The notes under the pieces were generated by a model. That model had not been told where the DNA came from and did no database searches. It saw nothing but the letters and a program-made list of their open reading frames with translations. 64,000 bases of DNA from Peribacillus glennii (GTDB lineage Bacteria > Bacillota > Bacilli > Bacillales > DSM-1321): assembly GCF_003429105.1 (NCBI RefSeq), contig NZ_QVTD01000026.1, positions 16,547-80,546 of the forward strand, written 5' to 3'. Every line of letters begins with the position of its first letter. Within the stretch, counting starts at the first letter, position 1. Shown one piece after another: positions 55,190 to 63,678 of the stretch. A program made the position numbers and the translations under genes.

Positions 55190-55344
55190 AGTTAATTCTC
55201 AAGCTGTCGGACATGCAAGCCAAAATGCAGTATTAATGCATTACTGAACGCTACTGACACTCCAACAACTGTGACAGCTTTAATAGCAGAAAAAATCGCT
55301 AATGTGTAAGTAGACTGAAAGCTCTGCTTAATAGTAAAAGATAC

Positions 55345-55393
55345 AAAAAAAAGTCCTCTTATAGTTCTATGCTATAAGGGGACTTTCTATTTT
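55345..55393. terminator. Bidirectional terminator after the 11-mer repeat gene
   Basis: AAAGTCCTCTTATAG (55350-55364) pairs with CTATAAGGGGACTTT (55372-55386), A-rich before and TCTATTTT after. Confidence 0.85.
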
Positions 55394-56208
55394 ATATCCG
55401 GCTTGAAGCCTTCTTTTGAAATCCCTATTTCACCCAGTTCTTCCTGCAGCATTTTCAATACAACCTTATAAGCAGTCGGATTAAACCATTTTTCCATTCC
55501 CATCTGTTGATAAATCTCATAGACTCCCATTCTTTCTGTTCGTCTTCCTCCGCTTCCATCACCCATCCAAAAATCATCCAATACGACGCGGCTGGCCAGA
55601 TTCTTAAGTTTTTTTGGAAACTCTCTGGAACACGGCAGCAGCGGAGCAATCGTTGCCTGCGTGGGAATTCCCGCTTCCGTTATTTCTCTTAATGCCGCCA
55701 TCCTGGCTTGTATTGGCGGAGCGGAAGGTGAAAATGCCTTTCTTATTTCCTCTTTATCGGTTTCAATCGTCATTGAAATACGGATTTTGCCCCCAAATTT
55801 TTTAAACAAATCAATATCCCGCTTCACCAGGGGAGAACGGGTCTGGACAAATAAGAAATCCGGTGTCTCTTCAAGCATTGTTTCCAATAAGCTTCGTGTT
55901 AACTGTGTTTTTGCCTCTAAAGGCTGGTACGGATCTGTGGAAGATGACATAAAAATATATACGGGCCCTTTCTTCCTGGCTTTTATCAAATCCTTTTTCA
56001 GAATTTGGGCGGCATTTGTTTTAATATCGACCCAGGTGCCCCACTCTTCCTCACGATAAAGTGAAACCGGCAGCTGCCGAACATAGCAATATTTACAGCC
56101 GAACGCACAGCCGGCATATGGATTCAGGGAATGGGTATAGTCATCCAATTGGCCTTTGGCGGACGTCAATATAGTTTTTGAAACGATATCCTTCACCTGT
56201 AATTTCAG
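55387..56208 (-). CDS. Radical SAM protein, spore-photoproduct-lyase-like (SPL-like) family
   Basis: About 273 residues. The 4Fe-4S binding triad is CAFGCKYCY (Cys-x3-Cys-x2-Cys) in NPYAGCAFGCKYCYVRQLP, with SSSTDPYQP and ETMLEETPDFLFVQTRSP following. The family resembles SplB-like radical SAM proteins found beside DNA-repair genes; the substrate is unknown. Start: only CTG 56208 sits at good distance from GAGGTGG (LKLQVKDIVSKTIL); GTG 56196 and the upstream GTG 56268 lack one. The CTG choice is inference. Confidence 0.82.
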   Translation of the reverse strand: MKLQVKDIVSKTILTSAKGQLDDYTHSLNPYAGCAFGCKYCYVRQLPVSLYREEEWGTWVDIKTNAAQILKKDLIKARKKGPVYIFMSSSTDPYQPLEAKTQLTRSLLETMLEETPDFLFVQTRSPLVKRDIDLFKKFGGKIRISMTIETDKEEIRKAFSPSAPPIQARMAALREITEAGIPTQATIAPLLPCSREFPKKLKNLASRVVLDDFWMGDGSGGRRTERMGVYEIYQQMGMEKWFNPTAYKVVLKMLQEELGEIGISKEGFKPDIK

Positions 56209-56244
56209 GATTTTCCACCTCACAAAATAGCACGGGGCTGTCCG

Positions 56245-56332
56245 AATAGCAAAAGGGTCAGATCCCACAACGCTATATCTAGAACTGAACCAAGCTCCAC
56301 ATATATTGTTTGTGTGGGTTCAGACCCCTAAT
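56245..56332. repeat. Degenerate dispersed palindromic (REP-like) element, copy 8
   Basis: GGGTCAGATCCCAC at one end and GTGGGTTCAGACCCC at the other, inverted with a diverged middle. It lies between the radical SAM gene and the CNNM gene. Confidence 0.55.
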
Positions 56333-56351
56333 GAGACAGCCTCTGGCCCAA

Positions 56352-57683
56352 TCATGGATTTTCATCTTCTTTTACTGGAACATTTACTTTGACTTTCATA
56401 ATTCGTTTATCATTCATTTCCGCCACTGTAAACCTGATATTTTCGTATTCAATCGAAGGTTGTTCATCCACTGCCGGTATATATCCAAGCTGACCGATCA
56501 CAAAGCCGCTCAGGGTATCGTAATCATCGGTTGGGAAAACTATATTGAGGGCATCCCTGACCTCATACAGATTGGCTCGGCCTCCAATTAAATAGGTGTT
56601 TTGGTCAACCTGAATGATTTCTTCATCATCCATCTCCTCTTCGGGTTCATCATATTCATCGAAGATATTGCCAACGATTTCTTCGATCAAATCCTCTATG
56701 GTGATTATTCCATCCGTACCGCCATATTCATCGATGACAATGGCCATTTGAACATTGTTCTTTTGCATTTCTCTAAATAAGTGGTCCGTCTTTATGGATT
56801 CAAGGACAAAAAATGGATCACGGATAAGCTCTTTTAGATTGAATGAATCTTCCTCACAATTTTCAACAAACTGGATCAAATCTTTGGTGTGCAACATCCC
56901 GATGACATGATCGATATCTTCTTTGTAAACCGGGAATCTTGTGTATTTTTCCGTAGTGGCGAGACGTACCGTTTCTTGTAAGCTTATATCAATCGGAATG
57001 GCTACAATGCTTGTCCGGTGTGTCATTATATCAGATACTGTCTTATTATCAAATTCAAAAATATTGTTGATCATTATTTTTTCCGAGTCTTGAATGGTTC
57101 CTCTTTCTTTACCTACGTCGACCATCATCCGTATTTCTTCTTCCGTTACATTCTCATCTTCCGCATTAGGGTCCACGCCGAAAAGCCTTACGATTATGTT
57201 TGTTGAAAGGGTTAATAATTTTACAAACGGAGCGGAGACTTTTGAAAGAATTGTTAATGGGGATACCGCAAAAAAGGCAATGGCTTCAGCCTTCTGCAAA
57301 GCCAGCCGTTTCGGGACAAGCTCACCCAGAACCAGAGTAAAGTACGACAAGACCAAAGTAATAACTATGACTGAAATGGTTTCAAGAAGATCTTCAGCAA
57401 TCGGGACTCCCATGTCAACAAGCCATTGTGCCAGCACGCCGGCAAAGCTTCCGGCCGCAAATGCACTCGCCAAAAACCCGGCAAGTGTTATCCCAATCTG
57501 TATTGTTGCCAAAAACCGGCTCGGTTCCGAGAGGAGATTTTGAAGCTGCTTCGCTTTTTTGTTTCCTTCCTCCGCCATGATCCTTATTTTATTATCGTTT
57601 AACGAAATCAGCGCGATTTCCGAAGCGGCGAAAAACGCGTTTAAAATAATCAGTACCAACAGTACCAATATTTCAATAGCCAA
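56352..57683 (-). CDS. CNNM/CorC-type (hemolysin family) transporter
   Basis: 443 residues. A DUF21 transmembrane domain (about 1-195; VLLVLIILNAFFAASEIALI at the N-terminus), a CBS pair (about 215-335; MTHRTSIVAIPIDI, MLHTKDLIQ, VVIDEYGGTDGIIT), then a CorC_HlyC domain. Members export Mg, Co or other divalent cations, with CBS domains sensing ATP/AMP. TTG 57683 follows GGAGGTAGGTCTG. The next upstream gene is a TerC-family metal transporter, separated by a long hairpin. Confidence 0.9.
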   Translation of the reverse strand: MAIEILVLLVLIILNAFFAASEIALISLNDNKIRIMAEEGNKKAKQLQNLLSEPSRFLATIQIGITLAGFLASAFAAGSFAGVLAQWLVDMGVPIAEDLLETISVIVITLVLSYFTLVLGELVPKRLALQKAEAIAFFAVSPLTILSKVSAPFVKLLTLSTNIIVRLFGVDPNAEDENVTEEEIRMMVDVGKERGTIQDSEKIMINNIFEFDNKTVSDIMTHRTSIVAIPIDISLQETVRLATTEKYTRFPVYKEDIDHVIGMLHTKDLIQFVENCEEDSFNLKELIRDPFFVLESIKTDHLFREMQKNNVQMAIVIDEYGGTDGIITIEDLIEEIVGNIFDEYDEPEEEMDDEEIIQVDQNTYLIGGRANLYEVRDALNIVFPTDDYDTLSGFVIGQLGYIPAVDEQPSIEYENIRFTVAEMNDKRIMKVKVNVPVKEDENP

Positions 57684-57714
57684 CAGACCTACCTCCAGGT
57701 GGGATTAATAATTA

Positions 57715-57797
57715 AAATAATGGCTCGCACATTCGAGAAGTCTCCAAAAACTTTGAAAGACCCTTCTCTGTATTTTCCATTAAGCGAGCCAATTTAT
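57715..57797 (-). terminator. Long hairpin after the TerC gene
   Basis: AATTGGCTCGC and GCGAGCCATT pair at the base, with an inner AGAAGGGTCT/AGACTTCT stem. On minus it is followed by ATTTTAATTATTAA. Probably terminates the Mn operon. Confidence 0.5.
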
Positions 57798-57845
57798 TCA
57801 TAAGAAATACTTTTTAAAGGATGTGGGTTACAAGCGTGGCATATT

Positions 57846-58631
57846 TTAATTTTCCATACTTTCCCCGAAAGGCTGTTCTTCTTTTTCCTTCGAAAGGAAC
57901 CAGCCAGCGAGTGCAATGATAATGAGAACGGTATAGAACGTAACTTTCCATGCTGTCGAGCTGGCAAATCCTTCGGGCAATACCCCGAGTTCCGGGTGTG
58001 ATAACGTATAAACCGATAGCTTAACGCCTACCCAGCCCACGATGACAAACGCGGCAATTTCCAGGCCTGGCCTTGTTTGAAGCAGTTTCACAAAAAAATT
58101 GGCCGCAAATCGCATAATAATCAGGCCAATAATTCCGCCAGCAAATATAACAAGGAATTTTCCGCCGTCAAGCCCGCCGATATTAGGGAGATTTGTGTTC
58201 GGCAAAGCCACTGCCAATGCAACGGCTGCAAGAATGGAGTCAACCGCAAATGCGATATCAGCCAATTCCACCTTGAAGACAGTCGCCCAGAAGCCGGATT
58301 TTTTCCCTTCCTTGTCCTCAGTGCTCTTTTCCTTTCCTTTACCTATAACCACTTTCCTAAAGATATGGTTGAACGCTATAAACAATAAGTAAAGGGCACC
58401 TATTGCTTGTACCTGCCATACATCGACAAGGAACGAAATCGCAAACAATGATGCAAACCGGAATACAAAGGCCCCTGCCAGCCCGTAAAATAAGGCTTTC
58501 CTTCTTTCCTCTTCCGGCAAATGCTTAACCATAATCGCCAACACAAGCGCGTTATCCGCTGCCAAAAGCCCTTCTATTGCAATTAAAAGTAATAATACCC
58601 AACCGTATTCCAATAAAATCGAAAGTTCCAT
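57846..58631 (-). CDS. TerC-family metal transporter (YkoY/MeeY-like)
   Basis: 261 residues, seven to eight membrane helices. The N-terminus LEYGWVLLLLIAIEGLLAADNALV has the acidic membrane motif; the second half repeats it with ADIAFAVDSILAA. TerC proteins YkoY and YceF of B. subtilis supply Mn to secreted proteins and efflux it. Here the gene is the fourth and last of an operon behind a Mn riboswitch, 30 nt after the YkvA-like gene, instead of directly behind the aptamer. ATG 58631 follows GTGGGAGGATTA. Confidence 0.9.
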   Translation of the reverse strand: MELSILLEYGWVLLLLIAIEGLLAADNALVLAIMVKHLPEEERRKALFYGLAGAFVFRFASLFAISFLVDVWQVQAIGALYLLFIAFNHIFRKVVIGKGKEKSTEDKEGKKSGFWATVFKVELADIAFAVDSILAAVALAVALPNTNLPNIGGLDGGKFLVIFAGGIIGLIIMRFAANFFVKLLQTRPGLEIAAFVIVGWVGVKLSVYTLSHPELGVLPEGFASSTAWKVTFYTVLIIIALAGWFLSKEKEEQPFGESMEN

Positions 58632-58661
58632 TTAATCCTCCCACTAATTTTCTATTTTTAT

Positions 58662-58937
58662 TTAGGTAAGCCCGTGTTTTCTTTTCAAGGAATCAGGAGC
58701 CAATTTGACCATTCGCTCTAATACAAATCCCGCAATGACAACATCATCGACAACCCCAATCAGTGAAAGGAAGTCTGGAATTAAATCAAAGGGGAAGAAG
58801 GCATATGTGAAAATCAGCAGAATCCCAAGCACTTTTTTATGAAGTTCCACATCTTCCGATTGAAAAAAATCTTTTAGAAACGGAATGAACTTCCAAAATT
58901 TCAAGATGAATTTGATCCTCTTCAGGAATTTAAACAA
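58662..58937 (-). CDS. YkvA-family (DUF1232) protein in the Mn operon
   Basis: About 91 residues. DUF1232 motif FFPFDLIPDFLSLIGVVDDV (residues about 48-67) after an N-terminal basic helix. Start TTG 58937 follows AAAGGAGG with 8 nt spacing; GTG 58946 overlaps the ribosome site. Its role is unknown. Third gene of the operon. Confidence 0.85.
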   Translation of the reverse strand: MFKFLKRIKFILKFWKFIPFLKDFFQSEDVELHKKVLGILLIFTYAFFPFDLIPDFLSLIGVVDDVVIAGFVLERMVKLAPDSLKRKHGLT

Positions 58938-58993
58938 GAGGGCCACCTCCTTTTTTTATCTGGTTGTACTCTTGTGTTTACCCTAAAAATTCA

Positions 58994-59380
58994 TCAATTA
59001 ATGATTTGTATAGCATCCTCGTCCCTGCTGCTTGCACCTTCATTAAAGGCCAACTTTGTATGGAATCGATATGTTAGCCCATCTGTTGAAGCCGGCACCG
59101 AATCCGGCAGCTGAAACGCGAATGAAATCTGGTTCATTTCTTCCGATATGATTCTTGCCGATGACAGGATCGTTTTTGAATTAATGACTTTTTCGGAGCC
59201 ATTGTTGTCAATGGCAATTAAATCACAGTCGATTCTTTTAAGCTGTTGGTCGATCGTACCGCCTTTTATCAAGAAATGACCATGGACTGGTTCACCAGGT
59301 GCATAGGTTTCCTTGTTAAGAACTAGATCTATTTTTGCTGAACCGATTCCTAAAAGAGACATATATTTCCTTAGTATCAA
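58994..59380 (-). CDS. Short Spo0M-like protein (arrestin-fold N-terminal domain only)
   Basis: 128 residues. The sequence SLLGIGSAKIDLVLNKETYAPGE, then GHFLIKGGTIDQQLKRIDCDL, is that of the Spo0M N-terminal domain; Spo0M is about 258 residues, so only half is present. It ends with a normal stop and starts at TTG 59380 behind TGGAGGG, so it is a compact gene, not obviously broken. Second gene of the Mn operon. Spo0M affects early sporulation. Confidence 0.8.
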   Translation of the reverse strand: MILRKYMSLLGIGSAKIDLVLNKETYAPGEPVHGHFLIKGGTIDQQLKRIDCDLIAIDNNGSEKVINSKTILSSARIISEEMNQISFAFQLPDSVPASTDGLTYRFHTKLAFNEGASSRDEDAIQIIN

Positions 59381-59429
59381 TCAAGACCCTCCAGGGGATA
59401 ATTTTTTTATTCATAAAGTGTTTGTTCAT

Positions 59430-59555
59430 TTACCTTGCATTTACATATTTTTCGTCAACTCGCTTTTCAATTTTCTCAAGCTGTTCCTTATCTTTCAGAA
59501 GCTCTTCTTTATTTATCTTCATAAGCTCTGAAAAGGACAATTTTCTTTTTTTCAT
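59430..59555 (-). CDS. FbpB-family small basic protein
   Basis: 41 residues: MKKRKLSFSELMKIN, then an acidic/basic helix with NKEELLKD and KIEKRVDEKY. The pattern matches FbpB-type small basic proteins, which in B. subtilis act with the iron-sparing regulatory RNA FsrA as a possible RNA chaperone. ATG 59555 follows AATGGAGGATAAACA. First gene after the Mn riboswitch, so its usual iron link is here replaced by Mn control. Too short for most gene callers. Confidence 0.82.
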   Translation of the reverse strand: MKKRKLSFSELMKINKEELLKDKEQLEKIEKRVDEKYVNAR

Positions 59556-59617
59556 TTGTTTATCCTCCATTCCTTTATTGAATTAGTAGTCTGTCTCCCG
59601 TGCTGCCTAAAGGAATT

Positions 59618-59656
59618 GAAAAAACAAAAAACCTTTACCACAATATGGTAAAGGTT
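59618..59656 (-). terminator. Riboswitch-linked intrinsic terminator
   Basis: On minus AACCTTTACCA pairs with TGGTAAAGGTT around CAATA-type loop, followed by TTTTTGTTTT. It lies between the aptamer and the FbpB gene, the place expected for a transcription-controlling expression platform. Confidence 0.8.
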
Positions 59657-59668
59657 AGAAATAGAAAT

Positions 59669-59787
59669 AAAGACCTTCACCAATAGGCAAAGGTCTTGCT
59701 AACAACGAACGAATGGTTGCCAACAAAGCCGGGAGCGGTTACCCTCCGAAATGACGACTTTGTTGTAAAAGCTACTCCCCTTTAGGA
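59669..59787 (-). ncRNA. yybP-ykoY manganese riboswitch
   Basis: On minus the order is GGGGAGTAGC, ACAACAAAGTCGTCATTTCGG, a Gly-rich P3 stem, CCCGGCTTTGTTGGCAACC, then AGCAAGACCTTTGCC and GGTGAAGGTCTT. These are the conserved blocks of the yybP-ykoY Mn aptamer, including the L1/L3 sequences that form the metal site. A terminator hairpin follows at 59618-59656. Mn binding is expected to favour expression of the four downstream genes. Confidence 0.93.
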
Positions 59788-59810
59788 GAACTATTCAACT
59801 GATTACAATC

Positions 59811-59840
59811 ATCATAATATAAACAATATAGAAATGTCAA
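59811..59840 (-). promoter_or_regulatory. Promoter of the Mn-riboswitch operon
   Basis: On minus TTGACA (59840-59835), 18-nt spacer, TATGAT (59816-59811), about 25 nt upstream of the aptamer and just after the glycerate kinase stop. Confidence 0.6.
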
Positions 59841-59870
59841 AATATTTTTTTCAAAACTTAAGCAATTTTT

Positions 59871-61004
59871 TTATTCCCTCTCCTGGCTAAGCAGTGCTGC
59901 TACATTCCTTGCGGTTCTCTCTACATTGTTAAAAGCACTGCCCAAAATATCTTCCAGTGGCAGCAAAGCGGGAATGGAAGGGAAAATTGCGTCAAAACCA
60001 TGATCATAAAGGACTTCATATCCCTTGCCCACACTGCCGCAAATGGCAATTACTTTTGCCTGTGGCGGAGCACATGCCGCCACACCTGCGGGAGCTTTAC
60101 CAAATATGGTTTGTCCGTCAATTTTGCCTTCGCCGACAATCACGAAGTCAGCATCCCTGCATATTTCCTTTATTCTTAATTGCTCAAGAACAAGCTCTAT
60201 GCCCTTTTTCAATTGGGCACCTGCAAATAAAAGGAGGGCGGCACCCATTCCTCCACCTGCACCGCTGCCCGGAACATGGGCTACCTCTTTTCCTAAATGG
60301 CTGCAAGCGATTTGATAAAATTTCCCCATCGCTTCATCCATATCGGCTAAACGGCCGTCAGGCAGCCCTTTTTGCGGGCCATAAACATACGTTGCACCGT
60401 TTTTTCCTGTTAGAGGATTTTCCACATCTGCCGCAATGGTAATTTTTATTTCATCTAAACGTTTGTCATGGTTTGTACCTGACATGGAATCCACGCAGAA
60501 TAAATCTCTGCCGCGACCATTCAACAATTCTCCTGAATCATCGAAAAATTGGTAACCGAGTGCAGAAGCCATTCCCATTCCACCATCATTTGTGGCACTT
60601 CCGCCCACACCGACAATCAGTTCGGAAGCCCCCTGTTCCATTGCGTGCAGAATAAGCTCTCCCACACCATAAGAAGTTGTTTGCAATGGGCTGCGCAGAT
60701 TACCGGGAACAAGATGCAGCCCACATGCTTCTGCCATTTCAATAAAAGCTTTTTTGCCATCATTGGAAAAAGCGATTTTTGCCTTTACCGGTTCACCTAA
60801 CGGCCCGGTTACAGAAATGGTTTCAATTCTCCCACCACTTGAAGCAGCCAATGCCTGTACGGTCCCTTCACCGCCGTCCGCTATTGGGAGCAAACGATAT
60901 TCCGCTTCCGGGAAAACCGCCATAAACCCGGATTGAATAGCTTTTGCCACTTGATCTGCGGTTAAACTTTCTTTAAAGGAATCTGGTGCAATAACAATCT
61001 TCAT
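59871..61004 (-). CDS. glxK: Glycerate kinase
   Basis: 377 residues, the normal length of type I glycerate kinase (GlxK/GarK). Motifs: VIAPDSFKESLTADQV and PIADGGEGTV at the N-terminus, VGVGGSATNDGGMG in the middle, and VGEGKIDGQTIFGKAPAG. It phosphorylates glycerate to 2- (or 3-)phosphoglycerate. ATG 61004 follows AGGAGGATAA. It stands alone; a perfect palindrome and a possible cre-like site lie upstream. Confidence 0.93.
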   Translation of the reverse strand: MKIVIAPDSFKESLTADQVAKAIQSGFMAVFPEAEYRLLPIADGGEGTVQALAASSGGRIETISVTGPLGEPVKAKIAFSNDGKKAFIEMAEACGLHLVPGNLRSPLQTTSYGVGELILHAMEQGASELIVGVGGSATNDGGMGMASALGYQFFDDSGELLNGRGRDLFCVDSMSGTNHDKRLDEIKITIAADVENPLTGKNGATYVYGPQKGLPDGRLADMDEAMGKFYQIACSHLGKEVAHVPGSGAGGGMGAALLLFAGAQLKKGIELVLEQLRIKEICRDADFVIVGEGKIDGQTIFGKAPAGVAACAPPQAKVIAICGSVGKGYEVLYDHGFDAIFPSIPALLPLEDILGSAFNNVERTARNVAALLSQERE

Positions 61005-61286
61005 TTTATCCTCCTATTGTCTGCTAGGCTTTTTGGGGACTTTGCAGGAACCCGCGGCTTTTTATTTGTTCCTGCAGGGCTGCGCTGCATTCTTGTTATA
61101 GTAACTCTTGTTTTTAGGTACCACGTACCTTAAAAAAAGAAAAATATCCCGCATTCCCACAGTTGGCGCTCCTACAACAAAAATAGTAATATAGTAAGCG
61201 CTTCCAGTCAACGAAACCTATTATGAGATTTTAAGATAAAAAACATGATTGCACTGTGAAAGAAAAAACCTATCTAAATGATTAAG
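61005..61286. other. Upstream region of glycerate kinase
   Basis: AGGTACCACGTACCT (61117-61131) is a perfect 15-bp dyad with a 3-nt centre, a candidate operator; GTAAGCGCTTCCA (61196-61208) resembles a catabolite-response (cre) element with one mismatch. Nothing else was recognised. Confidence 0.4.
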
Positions 61287-61330
61287 AGACTGTGCCATAA
61301 GGGCTCAGTCCCCCTATGGCACAATCTCTT
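61287..61330. repeat. REP-like hairpin, copy 9, at the end of the InhA-type gene
   Basis: TGTGCCATA and TATGGCACA pair around AGGGGCTCAGTCCCCC-like core. It lies 9 nt after the protease stop on minus and may serve as its terminator. Confidence 0.65.
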
Positions 61331-61338
61331 CCTTCAAA

Positions 61339-63453
61339 TTATTTTTGCTTATTTTTCTTGTATTCAATTTCATAAGTAAAATCGACAGGATTCTTCTTGT
61401 TGGCAGGCGCCGCGTATGTGGTGATCATATAATTTTCGCCTTTTTTAAAGGCTTTACGGAGCTGGAGCGCCTTTTCCTCTGTCACATTGAAGGGCTCCAC
61501 GTGGGTGACTTTGTACTCGGTTTTGGCTTTTGTTCCCTCGCCCACTGTTTTTTCATTAATAAACGTCACGGTGTATTCGACATACTTTCCAAATATCTCA
61601 TCAAGTGATTTAAAGCTGTCAGTGGAAGACCCTTCATGTGAATAACCAATTTCAGGTATTGTGATATTGTCAATGAACCAGCCATCTTCCGTTGTTCCCC
61701 AGTCAGTCATGTAACGGAATGAAACCAGGATTTTTCGGCCTGCATATTCTGTTAAATCAAAGGATTCCTTCTCCCAGCCATTACTTTGCCCAGTGAAGCC
61801 GGGAAGGTTTTCCTTGATCGTAGGATATCCTTCTTCCACAACATCTGACCTGGTATTTTCATTGCTTAGACTCTTCCACGATTTCCCGCCATCCGTAGAA
61901 ACCTGGACGGCCGCGAAATCCCATTGTTCCTCAATTTTATAATAGTTATCGAAGTTCAATGTAGCATTCTTGACATTCGTTAAATCAGCTTCAAGGATTA
62001 TAGAGTTATCCGCTTCATCACCTTTATTGCCCCATAAAACATTATTCGCTTCATCGGTAGGACTAGTAATAGATTCCCATGGAACCGGCAAGAAATCAAT
62101 CCCGTCAAAAGATATGTTGCGGATTTTTTCTGTATTGTCCAGCTGCTTGAAATCGCCGCCCCATGCAGGCACACCTTCTTTTTCAAACGGCATCACCGTT
62201 TCATAATTTATGGTAGAGCCACGTTTGGTACCATTATTATCAACGGCCAAATCCCTTAAGTTAATGCTGTCAAAATTATAAATCCCGTTTCCAGGTTTTT
62301 CACTATCGATTGCCAGGGCCGTGATAAAACGGTTATAAACATCTTTGAAATCCAGCTCTTGGCCGCTTGCGTTTAAAGTTTCGTTAACACTATCCAAGCC
62401 ATTTGTTTCGTTTAGTGCCAGATTTCGGATGAACTCTTTTCCGAACTTGTCGTTCATGTAAAGGGTGAACAGATACACCTGCCCATAATCTGCAATGGTT
62501 TCCGGACCGGTTGCCGCACCCTGATGCTCATCCCAGTTAACGAGGGAGTTTTCCGGATGGTCCAAATAAAAGTTGATTGACCTGTCATCATGGCCGTAGC
62601 CTCCAAGATACTCTGAGAAAGTAGACATCCCTTCATTTAACCATGACTCTTCATCCCCATCATTATCTGCATGGATTAAATGCTGCAGCTCATGAATTGT
62701 CGTACCATAGAATGTATTTTCAAGGCGCGTGTCCCAATCCCTAGCATCGATTGTAATTATATTTCTATCAATATAGTTTTCTAGTGTTTGCCAGTAAAAT
62801 CCAGCCACAAAGAATGGATAAGACGGATCATTATAATTGTCGTCGATAATATTATCCACAAGCATGATCACCTTGTCGCTTCCTTCGTAGTACCCTTTCG
62901 GAACATTCCCCCATTCTGCCAGAGGAGAATGCGAACCATCATGCACATCCGGTGTCCCGAAAAAGTCGGTAGCTTTAGGATAAATGTTAGCATCAAATTC
63001 ATCTTTCAACTTATCAACCTGTGCTTGTGTGACGACTTGAGCCGGGCGAGGATCCCCTGCAGGGAAAGAAAGATCATTGGCTACCCATATTTCGACGTTT
63101 TCACCAACGCTTCTTAAGGTATAGTCTTTGAACTTTAGATTCCTATTTAGGAATTTCTTTGTCCCGCCGTCATATGTAAAATGACTTTTACCAGCCGTAT
63201 TCCCGCTCCCTGTATCTTCGTTGAAATTGATGTTTTCGGCCTGTTCCTTAATTTTTTCATCTGCCTTTTCCATGTAGGATTCATCTTTTGATAGGTTATT
63301 TAAATAACTATCAATATCAACTTTGTCGCCATATCGTTCTGTATTCCAATTAGATGTTGCCGCTTTTGCATCCGGTGCCAGCAATCCTGCCGGTGCAAAA
63401 AGAGATAATGTTAAAGCTCCTGTTGATAGAACTGAAAGAAGTTTTTTCTTCAA
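61339..63453 (-). CDS. inhA: Immune inhibitor A-type secreted metalloprotease (M6)
   Basis: 704 residues. Signal peptide (KKKLLSVLSTGALTLSLFAP, cleavage near DAKA), a propeptide, then the M6 catalytic domain with the zinc motif HELQHLIH (His254, Glu255, His258) and DGDEESWLNEG; a C-terminal carbohydrate-binding-like/MAM-type domain follows (FDNYYKIEEQWDFAAVQVS, WFIDNI). Members cleave host antimicrobial proteins and surface proteins. Shorter than the roughly 800-residue B. cereus InhA, so it may be a Bacillus peptidase M6 of another subgroup. ATG 63453. Confidence 0.9.
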   Translation of the reverse strand: MKKKLLSVLSTGALTLSLFAPAGLLAPDAKAATSNWNTERYGDKVDIDSYLNNLSKDESYMEKADEKIKEQAENINFNEDTGSGNTAGKSHFTYDGGTKKFLNRNLKFKDYTLRSVGENVEIWVANDLSFPAGDPRPAQVVTQAQVDKLKDEFDANIYPKATDFFGTPDVHDGSHSPLAEWGNVPKGYYEGSDKVIMLVDNIIDDNYNDPSYPFFVAGFYWQTLENYIDRNIITIDARDWDTRLENTFYGTTIHELQHLIHADNDGDEESWLNEGMSTFSEYLGGYGHDDRSINFYLDHPENSLVNWDEHQGAATGPETIADYGQVYLFTLYMNDKFGKEFIRNLALNETNGLDSVNETLNASGQELDFKDVYNRFITALAIDSEKPGNGIYNFDSINLRDLAVDNNGTKRGSTINYETVMPFEKEGVPAWGGDFKQLDNTEKIRNISFDGIDFLPVPWESITSPTDEANNVLWGNKGDEADNSIILEADLTNVKNATLNFDNYYKIEEQWDFAAVQVSTDGGKSWKSLSNENTRSDVVEEGYPTIKENLPGFTGQSNGWEKESFDLTEYAGRKILVSFRYMTDWGTTEDGWFIDNITIPEIGYSHEGSSTDSFKSLDEIFGKYVEYTVTFINEKTVGEGTKAKTEYKVTHVEPFNVTEEKALQLRKAFKKGENYMITTYAAPANKKNPVDFTYEIEYKKNKQK

Positions 63454-63678
63454 TCAAATATCCCCCTTTTTAATAGTGATTTGTCAAATCTTAACATACT
63501 GAATTTTCCGAAAAAAGTATCTATTGTACTAGTTATCAGCCCTATTTTTCAAGAAAAATGTACTAGACAGGGTAAAAAAGCTTAAGTATGGGGATTGTAT
63601 AGGTTCATTATTTTAATTAGGAAAGGCTCGTTCCGACTGAACGAGCCTTACATTTACTAATAATCAGGGATTATAAAA
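63454..63678. other. Intergenic region with one hairpin
   Basis: AT-rich leader upstream of the protease, with the stem AAGGCTCGTT/AACGAGCCTT at 63623-63649 that probably ends the next minus-strand gene. No other motif was recognised. Confidence 0.4.
63620..63656 (-). terminator. Terminator of the His/Asp-rich repeat gene
   Basis: AAGGCTCGTT pairs perfectly with AACGAGCCTT around CCGACTG. The downstream T run is weak. Confidence 0.6.
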
